NCBI RefSeq assembly: GCF_023101765.2 | Contig: NC_064240.1 | Coordinates: forward strand, 1,116,001-1,180,000 | DNA from: Spodoptera frugiperda | Taxonomy: Eukaryota > Arthropoda > Insecta > Lepidoptera > Noctuidae | Direction: 5' to 3' | Length of the DNA: 64,000 bases | In this document: positions 51,824-63,887 of the stretch, in pieces | Numbering within the stretch: position 1 is the stretch's first letter | Layout of the letters: every line of letters starts with the position of its first letter | Notes under the pieces: generated by a model | Database searches by the model: none | Seen by the model: only the letters and a program-made list of their open reading frames with translations | Told to the model about the DNA's origin: nothing | Position numbers and translations under genes: made by a program

Positions 51824-52720
51824 ACACCAGACGAGCGTCCGCTCGACACGGCGGCCCGAATGTCACTGCTCAAACAAGAACGAAAGTTTCACAGACAAGT
51901 CATTAAAAAAATAAACATAATTATTTATGTTATGAAAGAAATAAGTTTGCCTATGGAAAATGTGTGTCGACATTATTCGGCTATCAATAGGCTACTGTAA
52001 TAAGTTTTCGATTATTGGGACAAATTCGCCAGCTGGGCCCGACTCGCACAATTCGATTGTCTAATTCATGTGACGTTGATTCGATTCAAATTGATACTGG
52101 TTGAATTTCGGATAATGGTAATGGTGAAATAAATATCGTATGTGAGTAGGTACTATATTTTTTTCGCAGAGTAAAATAAATGGAGATTTATTGCATATTA
52201 TGTACTTCCAAAGCACTGGGTGTCTCGGTCGGTCAATCAGTCCAAAGTAAATGCTCATAAAGAAAGAAGAGAAGAAAAGAAAGTAAGTTAAAAAGTATAG
52301 TACTTGTCCGAGAAAAACCCAAATACTATCACGGGACAAAATAGATGATGGTATATAGGCACATGGGGTAAAATATGATAAACAAAGCAAAACAGACCTT
52401 AATTAGTTTCATTTAAGACACATAATATTATGACACATTAGAATCGTGTTCCTAGATTGCAACATTGCATAATGGCTTTAGTTCATTGCCCACGAGCATT
52501 ATATTACATTATATACTATCTGTTACATAGGTACTTAGTGTTTTATATGACGGTAACCAAGTAACGTAGTTAGAAAGTAGTTCTTACTTCTAGGACTATA
52601 AAACGACATACATTACAAATAGGTACACCTACTTCTACGATTGTAAAAACTTCGCTAAATACTGCTCTTTTGATCTATATGCTATAAGTACGAGCTAGTC
52701 TTAAGTTTGTCTCCTTACCG
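51824..52720. other. Divergent intergenic region, ACE side
   Basis: CpG-richer at 51830-51880 (CGAGCGTCCGCTCGACACGG), fitting an ACE promoter. Beyond that AT-rich; the 52061-52390 hydrophobic minus-strand frame is not recognised and probably fortuitous. Confidence 0.4.
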
Positions 52721-52721
52721 T

Positions 52722-52830
52722 TGTACTCAAAGTCATTTTATTGTTACGTAACCCAGTCCTTAGTATCTAATTGTTTTTGGAACAAAACCGTTACTAAGGA
52801 ATAGTTTAAGTAATCATTAAACGACACGTG
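52722..52830. mobile_element. R5 fold-back MITE
   Basis: GTTGTACTCAAAGTCATTTT, TAACCCAGTCCTTAGTATCT and CGTTACTAAGGAATAGTTTA. Confidence 0.7.
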
Positions 52831-52834
52831 ATAT

Positions 52835-54145
52835 TGTGTTTTTCAAAATTCCTAGTAATGAAATTATTTCAAATATAGTCTATTTGGTATGAGGTACATT
52901 CAGATTTATTATAGTCAATTGTTTATGATGTGAAATTGTTTCATTAAAAGAAAAATTCTGTAACAACCCTAGTTTTACGCGATCCTTACATTAAAACAAC
53001 TAGTTGTAAATATAATATTGAATTGTCAGTCTGAAATAATAGACCATCAAAAATATCTTGTCTGTATTTACATATGTAGGTATAGTTTGGAAAAATAACC
53101 ATTTTCCTGATTGACATGCTAAGGTTTATTTAGTTAAAGAACGTTTAAGGTCAACAGAAAAATAATATTTCAGACATCGAAATCAAATCAAACTAAAAAA
53201 ATAATCATACAAACTGATATGTTCATATTTTTGCTGTCCGTCATATTTTTGGTTCATATTATTTCTTATACTTTCTATTCCACTTATATTTTACTACAAC
53301 TGTAGTAAAATAAACTATCAGAACTATCTTATAAAAATATAAGTAAGAAAAACATTCCAATATTTTTCTAAGCTCAAAGAAACTAGGTACCACATCATGC
53401 TTCTTATTCTTCGAAGGGTTAGCAGATAAAAAAATTAGACGATATACATACATATTACACGCATTTTTCGCCAATTATGGATATACATACGTAAAGTATG
53501 ATAGGTGATCAAATAATCGAATTAAAAAATATGTATAATTCAGACCCAAACTCGGCTCAGCCTTAGCACTTGTAACCACTTACAAGCTTGCGACTCTGGC
53601 GCGGTTTCAACCGCCCTGCTTGGGTCCTATTGATCAGAGCGTGATCTTTCGCGATGAATTGACTATCCAATACAAAAGGAATTGTTCAATTCGGACTAGT
53701 GGTTTCGGAGATTAGCGCGATCAAACAAACAAACTCTTCAGCTTTATATTTAGAAAAAGGTACTTATAGATAAGACTCTATTTAAACTAAAAATTAATGA
53801 ACAAATTAAAAGATTCATCCCAAAGACCGGATGTTAAGTATTACAGACTACATAGATTGTTATGTACCGAGTAGTCTGGTAATATTTATAACATTTGAGT
53901 CAATTACCCGAGATAAGTGTGCGGTAACTCGATGCAGGTAAACCTTGAAACTACAATCAGTTTACAAACAAAAGGAAGAGAATACTTATACCGGTATTAC
54001 GAATAATTATTTATTATTTACATATTTATAGTGGAGCGTCTTCTCATGATGATCAAGTTCAAGGAAGCTATTGGAGCTGGTCTAGGACTTAGGGGACGGA
54101 AACGATGATGATGCTTATCCTCTTTATGGAGTTAGTTAGATGGTT
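52835..54145. other. Intergenic DNA without recognised features
   Basis: AT-rich. The 53259-53474 minus frame is not protein-like. A GC patch with AGCCTTAGCACTTGTAACCA (53560) is unassigned. Confidence 0.5.
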
Positions 54146-54320
54146 AAGGATGTCTTTTCGCCAGAGATGTGCTATGTAGCTGTGCTGCGAGACGTAATAG
54201 CTAAACTGTAAAACTATGTGACTGGAACTGAACACAGTTCATAGTATCGATAGTAGAGAAGCCATCCATAGCGCACATTCATAGTACGAATCCATAGCAC
54301 GCATCATTCCACGTCCAGAG
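54146..54320. mobile_element. R6 fold-back element, degenerate
   Basis: AAGGATGTCTTTTCGCCAGA, GATGTGCTATGTAGCTGTGC, GAGAAGCCATCCATAGCGCA and CATAGCACGCATCATTCCA. Confidence 0.65.
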
Positions 54321-54681
54321 TGAATAAATTTGTTGTTTACAGGCAAGGATGCTCCAAATTTAAGCACATCATCCATTACCAGCGGGATGGCAGCCAAGCA
54401 CAATCTACTAACTAAAAAAATGCTTTGTTAGTATTTGTACACCAGAGAAAACAGTGCGGTATTGAGTTTCCGCGGTGAGTACGTAAATATTGACTCGTTT
54501 ACAAATCGAGTGTGCGATGCGCTGCGGTACGGTTGCGTTGGTAAATATGTACGACGGTTGTAGCAAACGGAAGCATTGAGGACTTGTCTTCCGGAGAGAT
54601 TTACTTTATTATGCTATGGTTTTAGTGGCTATTGAACTTTTGAATACCACTGCAGAAGTAGACAGGTAGAATGTGAATTGT

Positions 54682-54800
54682 TTATGGAATAGGGGGCAAA
54701 CGAGCAGATGAGTCACCTGACGGTAAGTGAACAGCGCCGCCCGCAACACCAGAGAAGTCACAGGTGCGTTGCTAGACTTTTAAAAAGGAGTACGCTCTTT
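54682..54800 (-). repeat. LINE 3' tail, reverse
   Basis: TTTATGGAATAGGGGGCAAA, CGAGCAGATGAGTCACCTGA, GAACAGCGCCGCCCGCAACA and AAAAAGGAGTACGCTCTTTT, the reverse of the tail at 32130-32273. Confidence 0.72.
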
Positions 54801-55035
54801 TCTTGAAGGTAGTATCGGTTCTGAGTGTATAAAGGCATATTCAATACTTCACATATCTTTTACTAATTAGTTTAGAGTTCTAAGTCCAATTCAATAGAAG
54901 ACCAATCACCATGGTATATATCAAATTCGCTATCCGCAAACGCTTAAAAAGCTGGCAATTCCAACAATAATAAGGCATGATCCACACAAAATCTACAAAA
55001 GAATGTCTTTCCGTTCCTATACCCTTACACTAACA

Positions 55036-55130
55036 TGTGAAATGGGAAACCGGGATGGTTTTTAGTCAGTAAGAGTTTTACAATCCTTTTCGTCCACCCC
55101 AGGCGAGGGGGCTCCATGAGAATTATCCAC
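55036..55130 (+). repeat. R1 element, degenerate
   Basis: AAATGGGAAACCGGGATGGT, TTTTTAGTCAGTAAGAGTTT and CCACCCCAGGCGAGGGGGCT. Confidence 0.6.
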
Positions 55131-55535
55131 CTTACCTTGTCAGTAGACAAATCTACTAACAGAAAGGGTAATGAGAATAGTCATTAGATCCTCCAGTTTT
55201 CTATCCTACAATCCCTCATTTTGCGTAGGAGTAATAATTTGTACAAAACAAATGAGGATGCAGCGAAATTGTTGACAAATGGAACAAATGCTCTTATTCA
55301 GGACACCAGCATACCTGGGCTAATTTGTATTGAGTTACAAGTATTGGGTTACTTTTGTAAGAGACTTGCCAATCTGGATTGGTGCGGTTTTGTTTAAAAA
55401 ACTGTGTGTATTTCTCTAATCCTTTTAAAGTCTAAACAATGGTAGATCCTCGGTGATTGTGGTCAAGGTATTCTGACCAATAAACATAAATGTATAGCCA
55501 AGGGAGAGATAATGAATAATATAATAATATATCGT

Positions 55536-55766
55536 CACGCCTTTAATCCCCGAAGGGGTAGGCAGAGGTGCACATGGGAGAGAAGGATTCGATATACAGA
55601 ATGGGCCAAAATCGTATTGAGGTTTCTAAGTTTTGACTGCACGGTTGGCGCGGGGGCTGGGCAACCTGCTGCCAAATTGTTGTTTCGGGTGTGGGTGTAC
55701 CTATGCGTGTGTGAACTTGTATGTTTGTAAACGCACCCACGACACAGGAGAAAATCCTAGTTATTT
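55536..55766. mobile_element. Composite of R3 tail (reverse) and R4 SINE (forward)
   Basis: ACGCCTTTAATCCCCGAAGG, GGTAGGCAGAGGTGCACATG is the reversed R3 3' tail. ACTGCACGGTTGGCGCGGGG, CTGGGCAACCTGCTGCCAAA and AACGCACCCACGACACAGGA is R4 with an internal deletion. Confidence 0.7.
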
Positions 55767-56172
55767 AGATAATTCGGTTAAATACGAGTGTAAAGATAGG
55801 TAAACTCTTTATTACAATGTTTAAAGTCGGTTTCCTATGTAGCAGATTGTGTTTTTACATTCGCATTGACAGAAGTTCGATTTATTTTCGTTTTGTGTTT
55901 ATATTTGATTTCGTTGTAATGAAAGTGAAGGTTGATTACTTGCTCGACGTGGACATGGTATTGTCATATTTGGTAACTTTACTTATTTGTTGTAACGACT
56001 TGTTTTTGCTTCTTTTGTTAAGTGGCCATGAGCCTTGCTCATTTTGATTGCTAGGTATATTAGTCACTTCGTTAAGGATTCTGTAGTTCTGGTTTTGTGA
56101 CAATTTCTTCTCGTATTTTGTCTATAAGTAGCTTTTACTGGATATTAGTGTTCAAGTGATAGGTTACCAGTA

Positions 56173-56324
56173 CCCATAGTATGAGTTTGCGAAAAAAAAA
56201 CGAAAACGAAACGGTAGCGTCTTCGGCGCTCTGATTGGTTGGTTCATACGCGCCGGCCAATCAGAGCGCCGAACGCGCACTTGTTTCATTTTCGTGCAAC
56301 GTAAACCAAACTCATACTAAGGGT
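56173..56324. mobile_element. Fold-back MITE with CCAAT-bearing palindromic centre
   Basis: The ends CCCATAGTATGAGTTTG and CAAACTCATACTAAGGG are inverted. Near the centre TCGGCGCTCTGATTGG is mirrored by CCAATCAGAGCGCCGA (16 of 16). The intervening arms pair less well. About 150 bp. Confidence 0.8.
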
Positions 56325-56966
56325 AGGTACATGTAGATACTATATTTAAATTTTCAAGTTGCTTGGCTGTAACGACTAAGTATTTGTATGATGAAGACAA
56401 ATAATAAATTCTTAAAAAACTTTATAAACATTTATCCTGTTCGAAGTAACTACCAATATTGCCAACCCAACCCACCAATACCTTTAGGTTACTTTACAGT
56501 CATGACTCTTTCTCCGCAGTCGACCAACGGATCAATGAGTGTCTAGAACTCTAGATAAACAGTAATCCCTATTACAATACCTACGTGCCTCGATTCCCTA
56601 TAAACTACATTGAACCATGTCCTCCGCACACCAGCGTGGTACAATCCGCACGTACTAAGCTCATTAACATTAACTAACCAACACATTCCGCACTAAATAA
56701 CTTTAGAAAACAATGTATTGTGAACATTAATTGGTTTCTTGCCTTTTCTTATATCTTGCGGGAAAGGTTTCATTATTTTTAAATGGTCACCTTTTACATT
56801 ATACCAATGTAAACATTGGTTATTAAATTAACAATGCTTTGTCGTCTCACGTCTGCTAAAGTGTCGAAGCGAAGATGTGGCCGAAGATGGAGCACACAGA
56901 CTTAGAAAGTACCTATTCAGTCTGACCTAATTTAAACAAATAATGCTTTCTTGTCTGCAAATGTAG

Positions 56967-57112
56967 AAAAAAAAATTATGGTAGAAAATCATGAATTGAC
57001 TTCTCTCGCCTTGAGTGACTCTTACAGACTAAAAACCACCCCTAAAAATCAATTGCTGTCGAGCCGGAGTCTCTCCGGTAACTCAAAAACGGTTGTCCGC
57101 AGCCCCAGAGTA
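56967..57112 (-). repeat. R1 element, diverged
   Basis: GAAAATCATGAATTGACTTC, GACTCTTACAGACTAAAAAC and CGAGCCGGAGTCTCTCCGGT. Confidence 0.72.
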
Positions 57113-58139
57113 GGTGGTACCTATTTTGTGTCTTGAATCTATTTGTGAAAGTCTAGCAAGGAATAAGAATTAAAGATGGATGGAGAAAAGGATTGATCTC
57201 ATGATGATGATATTGTGTATGCTATTAATTAGTCGAATGTTCACTTTTCGGAATTTCATAGTTTTTTTATAAGATGTACCTAGGTAGGTACCTTCCAATT
57301 CCAATTAGTCTAGACTTAAAAGAGCTTCTCCTTTATCCCTAGAAATAGCTAAATCCTTAAGTCAATAATGCCATATTCCCAATGGAATAACAGAACAAAC
57401 TATTACCTGGATAAGTATAAAGGTATACAATATTTTGCAAAGCATAAGCTAAAAGTAGACGCAAGCACATCAAGCTACTCTATAGTTTAGACTTTATTCC
57501 GACACGATAAGGTTGAAAATCTTATAAACTCCTTTTCAGTTTGGGTACTTTGATGTGCTGGTGTCGACACCTAATAAGGATAATACATTCTCCTTGGACA
57601 TAAGCCAAACCTGCATTCATAGTTCTTAGGAGGTAGTTGGAAGATCAGCAAGGTTTTCGCGTGTAAATTAGATCATAATCTTTTGCGACTCCTAATTTAC
57701 ACGACTTCTATGTTAACAATTTCTTCATAAAGAGGACTGATGCAGTTTTTTTACCTATTTCTTTTGGTAAGTAAAATGAAAACATTAGCCTTATAATTTT
57801 GTGTTATTATTATTCCGAAGCTAAATGTTAAAAAGTCTCTTAGTAGGTGGGTAAGGTACTGTAAGTCATTTAATAGGACAACGCAACAAAACAAACAACT
57901 AAGTTGTGTCTTACATCACGTCTGTTTGCAAGTTATTAGTGACCAGAAAAAAATGTTACCCTACTAAACAACATCTTTTTTATTGTTTTTTATTGTCAAA
58001 CGTACTGAATAAAATAATTATGTAGCACGTTTAAAATACATAAAGTACAATTTATTAATACAGCGCCATCTATACAAAAGACGTAGCAATTCATTACTGC
58101 ACGTCAGTTAGTTTCACAAGTACAGCTGCTGTGCAACAG
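57113..58139. other. Intergenic DNA before CenG1A
   Basis: Mostly unique AT-rich sequence. A short inverted repeat GTGTAAATTAG / CTAATTTACAC lies at about 57661-57702. AGCGCCATCTATAC (58061) and CAGATGGCGCTAAC (58137) are inverted neighbours of the CenG1A promoter. Confidence 0.5.
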
Positions 58140-58479
58140 ATGGCGCTAACGCACAGTTTTTTTCTATTTTGACAAATCCCCTTCGGCCACACGCGGAACG
58201 CCACAGTTCGGTAATGGCCGCCGCCGGGGTGGTTGACTCGCGCCGCTGTCATTTCGACACGCGTTGATTGGTTGTTTACTTTATTTACATCACAATCATA
58301 ACCAATACAATCACAGTGTAAAGTGTTTATTGTGTACGACGCTTGTTGAATATACGTTTGTTAACGTAAAAGTGAATTTAAGAAAAGTTTTTGAACGCGT
58401 TGAGCGGCGGATCGCTCACCAAGCTTTGGTAGAATGCATCATCCAGTGTAGTGAGTGATAGTCAAAGTTTCCTGGGCCA
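58140..58479 (+). promoter_or_regulatory. CenG1A promoter and 5' leader
   Basis: A CpG-rich block (58180-58265), unusual in this AT-rich window, contains ATGGCCGCC and AGATGGCGC motifs. A leader free of recognisable repeats follows. A stop codon (TAG, 58459-58461) lies in frame just upstream of the ATG at 58480. The exact start site is not defined; a TCACAGTG run near 58310 could be an initiator. Confidence 0.55.
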
Positions 58480-58675
58480 ATGCTGGGCTACAGAGGCGCG
58501 ATGTGTAGCCGGCAGCACACCCAGGCGTGTCTCAACACGTCCCTGTCCATACGGCAGGAGATACAGAGATTTGAAAGTGTGCATCCTTCTATCTACGCTC
58601 TTTACGACCTTGTGGAGTTGGTTCCTGATCCATTGCTGGCCCAGCAGATTAGGGATCACGTCGTGGCTATAGAAG
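58480..58675 (+). CDS. CenG1A: Centaurin-gamma / AGAP Arf GTPase-activating protein, first coding exon
   Basis: The frame reads MLGYRGAMCSRQHTQACLNT, then SIRQEIQRFESVHPSIYALY, DLVELVPDP and LAQQIRDHVVAIE. This is the N-terminal segment of AGAP/centaurin-gamma proteins, just before their Ras-like GTPase domain (followed by DxFVNSQEW in known members). AGAPs have GTPase-like, PH, ArfGAP and ankyrin domains and act in membrane traffic; only the pre-GTPase part is here. The expected next residue is Asp, and the exon ends GAA G, consistent with a split Asp codon. The donor G|GTCGGT is non-ideal. A second Met at 58501 is an alternative start. The remaining exons are not in the window; 58676-64000 is first intron. 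Confidence 0.88.
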
Positions 58676-59870
58676 GTCGGTACCAGTTGATTGTTTACAA
58701 GTTAGCGTGAAGTTTCTGCGGAAGTCTGATTTGTTTATACTTAGATAAATCACGTTGGATAACCTAATAATGCGCAGCCTGTGTTTACGATTGGCACGAG
58801 TGGCGGTCTAGAGGTATTGTTGTATAAAGGTACCTCACTCGATATTACTCAACCTCTTTAGTACCTATCTTTGAATCCGACTGTACTTACGTACCTATTG
58901 AGTTTAAAGTTAGAAGTCAGCTAAGTATTTACTATTGTTTGCGTGACTTAAAATCAACTGTCAAACAAAACTCATAAATTCTGTTCATTCTTTGTTGATT
59001 TCGTACTGACAATGTAATAACTACGAACATCGAGTTATTTTTTTTTATTTACGAGAACCTTGCCGTACCCGAAGGAAGACTAGCAGTTAACTAGTTATTT
59101 CAAAACTGATAAAAAAAAACATCGATAATATTGACATTGAGATACCGATTAACAATACACATTCATATCCAGAAAGGTACGTGTACCTATATAGGTAAGT
59201 ATATATAATACCTACTATAAGAATGCTATACTTTCTCCGGTTTTTACGACATCGATGCAAACCCGATCCTTAGTTGACGGCTTGATGGTATCCAGTTTTT
59301 TATATGGTGAATTTCCTCGTTTTAATTGGCTGAGGAATTTAAAGTCTTAATATGAAATTCCTATGTAACTAATTATAATATCTTTGAGGCCATAGATTTT
59401 AGATGAATAATGTATTCATAAGTATTAAAACGAGGACGATTGTAGATGTACTAACATGACCTAACCTATAATTAATAAATTACCTACTCAGATAAGAATG
59501 AAATACTGAATTAATTTCTTGATTAGTTCAGAGGTTAAACGACACGCACGACAATCTTTAATAAATACGAGATTTTGTTACTTCTTCAAGTAAAAGTCAC
59601 GTTTTGAACTAATGTTCAAGAATGATAACATAACTAACTATATGAAGAAACCGCTCTTACAAGATTGAAACCGCAAACGCATTAAGCAAGAGATCGATAA
59701 CTTTTTCAAGCGACCGCCCAGTTGGCCCGAGATTCGGGTCTTAATTAAAATATTCTCAAAAACAACGCAAATTCAGTTGTGGGCGCAAAAAAGGGCAATG
59801 GAAAGATCAAACGTCGTTACAAACATTGTTTGTGTTCATGTAGAGTAACTATGGTCATTGTAAAATTTGA
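58676..59870 (+). other. CenG1A intron 1, unassigned part
   Basis: AT-rich, no further AGAP exon (no DxFVNSQEW frame) and no repeat recognised. Confidence 0.6.
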
Positions 59871-59875
59871 CTTAC

Positions 59876-59986
59876 TGCCGTACTCAGAGTCATTTGTTGG
59901 TTACTTAACCCAGTCCTTAGCAATTGTTTTCGATACAAAATCGTTACTAAGGAGTAGTTTAAGTAATCATTCAATGTCTCTAAGTG
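59876..59986. mobile_element. R5 fold-back MITE, best preserved
   Basis: GCCGTACTCAGAGTCATTTG, GTTACTTAACCCAGTCCTTA, ATCGTTACTAAGGAGTAGTT and ATTCAATGTCTCTAAGTGCG. The two halves are imperfect reverse complements. Confidence 0.78.
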
Positions 59987-60806
59987 CGCATCTTCTTATA
60001 AACTATCTCATAGTCCAGCAAAAAATAGGCCACCATGTGTAAAGGATAGTCTCTGGCGTCTACATGTCTGCAAATAATTCCTCGATGAATACCTATAAAA
60101 AATGTCCCGTTAGCCTGTTCATAATTGAGCGATTACTGGAAGGCCCACACTTAACGGTGGACGTTTAAGGTCGATATAATGGCACATTGAGCAGTTAACT
60201 AGTTATTTAAAGACTAGTCAGTTACTGGGTCTAAATCTACGTGAGACGGATCATTGACACGATTCCCTACTCCCTTACATTGAAACAGATCTCATTTCTT
60301 GCTTGTTAACCCAGTTTGCACGTATCTCGGACTGTCTTCATTTCTGAGTATAACTAACTATAACTAATTAATATGAGAAATGACTTTAATCTAGAATGTT
60401 TATTCCAAATAGATACGAAGACTAATAGGTGCCATTATATATCATTAGCAGTGCGTAACTATAGCCTATAGGTGACCGAAAGACCTAGCTATCTCAGTCG
60501 TACTGTTTATTTCTAGGTTAACGATTTACGACCAACCCGAGCTGTCAGTAACGACCGGGTATTTTTAGTCACGTTGATTTGAAATCAATAAAGTGGAAAT
60601 TAGTGAAGCATTCGCGTGATATATCCCCTTGTGTTTAGGTACCTATATTTTAATGTGTTGTAATTACCTAACTAACTACAGTTAATGCACGTGTATAACG
60701 TATGACGATTGTGTAACGTATGATTAAAACACTTACCTATTTAGGTACTAACTATTTAATATGCGTTGTAACATTTTTTAGCTTTCTCCTTAATATTTAG
60801 AAAAAC

Positions 60807-61319
60807 GTGTTCGTTTTCAACATAAATCATCCAAAGTGGCTTCTATGTCTATCTTTCAAAGATCGTCTTGACGATCGTCGATCTATTAACTACCTTCATA
60901 CTACCCTCTACAAGTATAGTGAATGTTCTATCAAAGTGTTTATCACCATCTTAAGCTGTCCATCACTTTTGTCCTACTTAGCGTTATCCAATCCTGGCTG
61001 TCTGCCAGGGTCCGTTTATCCTCCAAGTCTCCCACTTCTCACAAACATGACATCTTCAACCTTCGTCATCGAAATTAGACGGTTTAAATTTCCAGAATGC
61101 ATTTACAAGATATTCTCAAACAAATTAAGGTCAAAACTGTGCACTGGTAATCAAAGGAATTCTGTTATTACTATGCATAGTTTAATATCTTGTACAACTT
61201 GGAGTAGGTATACTAACTATTGCAATTATGATCTCAATTACATTCTTGGGATACATCAGATGCTTTTCCGTGGTAAACAGCAACACGAAAGTGATAATAA
61301 ACCACCGTTTCTTGATTAA
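60807..61319 (+). other. Longest open frame of the window, unrecognised (170 codons)
   Basis: An uninterrupted frame inside CenG1A intron 1. It is Leu/Ser/Tyr/Ile-rich with several Cys and no motif I recognise. No promoter, splice sites or homologous family could be named. It may be chance or a decayed element on the opposite strand. Confidence 0.2.
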
Positions 61320-63720
61320 ACGCTTTACCTTATTATACCTTATTCAAGAATTAAACTAAAACAACTAGTTATCAACTCGTTAAACTATAACAAGTAAAGG
61401 TATTGTTCAAACTTCAGATGGAGTAATTAGGATGATTTTAAACGACGGTTACTTAATTCATTGGACTACAAAACTTTAATCTGTAACAAAGTTTATGACA
61501 CAAATCCTCAAGTTTCAATCAGAAATCTGTTTCTCGAGATTATTAACAATAAAGACGTTTATCAGTAAAAATTTTCAACAGCATTCGAATTTTGTATTCA
61601 GGGCAGGCATCGCATAAAATGCCTTTTTAAAATCTCTGGTGGGAATTCCAGTCCTTATCCATTTCCTTCATCAAGTGCTACAATTGGACGCCTCAGGCAA
61701 TGCAACCGGCGAAATGTAGGTCAGAAAATGCAATCAGTGCTCAACAATATAAAATAGATGAAGCTATTTGCTCACCTGGGACTGGGAGAAATCTGAAATG
61801 AATCAGTTGCTTATTTTTACTCGGGTGTAACTAAGAGCCAGCTCAGTAAATGGGCAACTGCTGTATTTGTGATGAGAGAACTCATTTTAGTTGTTTTATT
61901 TACTTTATACTGAATTGCAACAAAAGATACTATTCTGCTTTATTTCTCAGGTGAAAAATTCTCGAACATTTCCAATTCGACGGATAATCTTCAGATTATT
62001 CCAATATGTGGAGTTAAACCCTACGTATGAACTCTAAGCCTACGATATGCAAGTTTACAGCCTGACTGATTTTCCAATTTGAAATCGGGATATCCGCAGG
62101 CACTCTCTCATGCAATGTTTGATAACGTAATTCAGCGTTATCTAGCTCATTGTCTTTAAAACAAATATTACGTTCAATAAAAGATGTATGCAGAACAATA
62201 AGCAATAACATTTACTGTTTTATCTTCAGACTTGGCCTCGAAAAATGCCTGGCAATTGTGATCTTGACATTTGAGTTGGCAAGTGCGTTCCGTTGCGGCA
62301 CTGTTATGTCGGTAGTAAGTAGGCATCGTCCGATAAGTGTCGGCAACTTGCCAGCGCACCCTTGAAAAATTTGAATAATGCACTCCACGTTGACGATGGG
62401 CCAATTATGCTTAGTGGCTTATGCTACCCTGGTTTTGCTTGCGGGTCGAGTAGTTTTTATAATGTTATTTTTTACTTTGTTTAAGCCGAGATAATCCCTC
62501 TGCTGTAGCAGTTTTTCCGATACTTTTATCGTCCATTGAAATGTTAGTTTAGTGTTTTACTTTTATTGGACATTAATGTAGGTATCTTGGAGGAAATTAA
62601 GGCCAAGAAACCTATTTTCTTGAAGGTGGAATGTGGGAAGTTAATTACTTATTTGTTTTACTTTGATTGGTTTCATCGGAACCATTTACTTAGGTATATT
62701 ACCATTAATTGCTACGTGGGAAAAAACTATAAATAAACCAAGCAATAACTAAAACATCTATGTTATTTGTTTGGCATTTGTTTGTTTGGTTTAACGATAC
62801 ATTGTCTAACCCATTGCACAATAAAATAACTCGATTAACTAACTACCTACCATTAAAGTGTTTCATGTAAACAAAGCAACTACATAGTTAGTTATATCAA
62901 ACAAACGTTTTTGATATTGATAACTAGGTATCTATCTCTATCGCCAATAGCTTGAAATCTGATCACAATGACAACGATAGCAGCTTTGCAAGATAGAATC
63001 CATTAATAAATTAACTACTTACTGGTAATTTGTTTATTCACATAGTTACACACATACAGTATAGAGGAAAATACATAACTATCTAACTACAACTGAGGTA
63101 CATAGTACACACACACACGTACCACATATTCCTATTGGAATTCTTTCTTCCTGTGGACCTTTATATTAACTCTTTCAAGAAAAATCTACATTTATTTAGT
63201 TACCTACCTACAAACAAACATAGAAACTTACTAGTTAACTAATAATATTTCGCACAACAAATAAACTGCATACCTACATAACTACCTACTTTATCATTAT
63301 CTGCTTATCCGCCCATTTCCCGTCAATATATATTAATAATGATTCAGAAGGAAACCGACCATAATGATAGCAGTCTAATAATAAGACAGAAAACCAGCCG
63401 ATCGATACTGGACTGCAATTAGCTGTGATTTTGTTTTGTTCTTTTATCTGCACTCGACAAGATATAACACGGACACGAGGCGTAGGAAGCTGACAAAAAT
63501 GGCTTGACAATGGCTTTTGAACTTCGAACAAAAGCCTCTGATATCATATTGAATATTTTTATTTTTACCTTCACAGTCCACTGCTGCACTTTTGGAGATG
63601 ATTGGCTATAATCTTCACGTCAAGGTTCAGGTTTAAAATAGGACGGAGTTGTTTTATCTCTATCAAATTTGTAGGCCCTTAGGTAGCTCTTACATAACTA
63701 GTAACTATTATGACAAACCT
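61320..63720 (+). other. CenG1A intron 1 continuation
   Basis: AT-rich intron with an AC microsatellite near 63108. No exon or repeat recognised; the overlapping frames at 62014-62404 are on both strands and non-coding in appearance. Confidence 0.5.
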
Positions 63721-63724
63721 CATG

Positions 63725-63887
63725 ACTATCATTAGAACTTGAGACGGGATATTTACCATGTTTATTTATGTCCATGAGTTTCCGATATTTCGGCACTGTT
63801 GCAAGCGCCATGATCACGAATGAACCCTTTATCCGTGATCATGGCGCTTGCAAAAGTAAATATCCTGTCTCATGTTCTAATGATAGT
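63725..63887. mobile_element. R10 fold-back MITE, complete, with 20-bp perfect inner palindrome
   Basis: The outer ends ACTATCATTAGAACTTGAGA and its mirrored right end differ at only a few positions. The centre has TTGCAAGCGCCATGATCACG and its exact reverse complement, separated by about 15 nt. No coding capacity. Confidence 0.85.

Noticed and set aside
52061..52390. Hydrophobic 109-codon minus-strand frame upstream of ACE
   Set aside because: Phe/Tyr/Leu-rich composition is what AT-rich antisense DNA gives; no motif, splice context or family recognised.
58451..58672. Alternative plus and minus frames over the CenG1A exon
   Set aside because: Only the frame from 58480 gives the AGAP sequence; the others are shadows.
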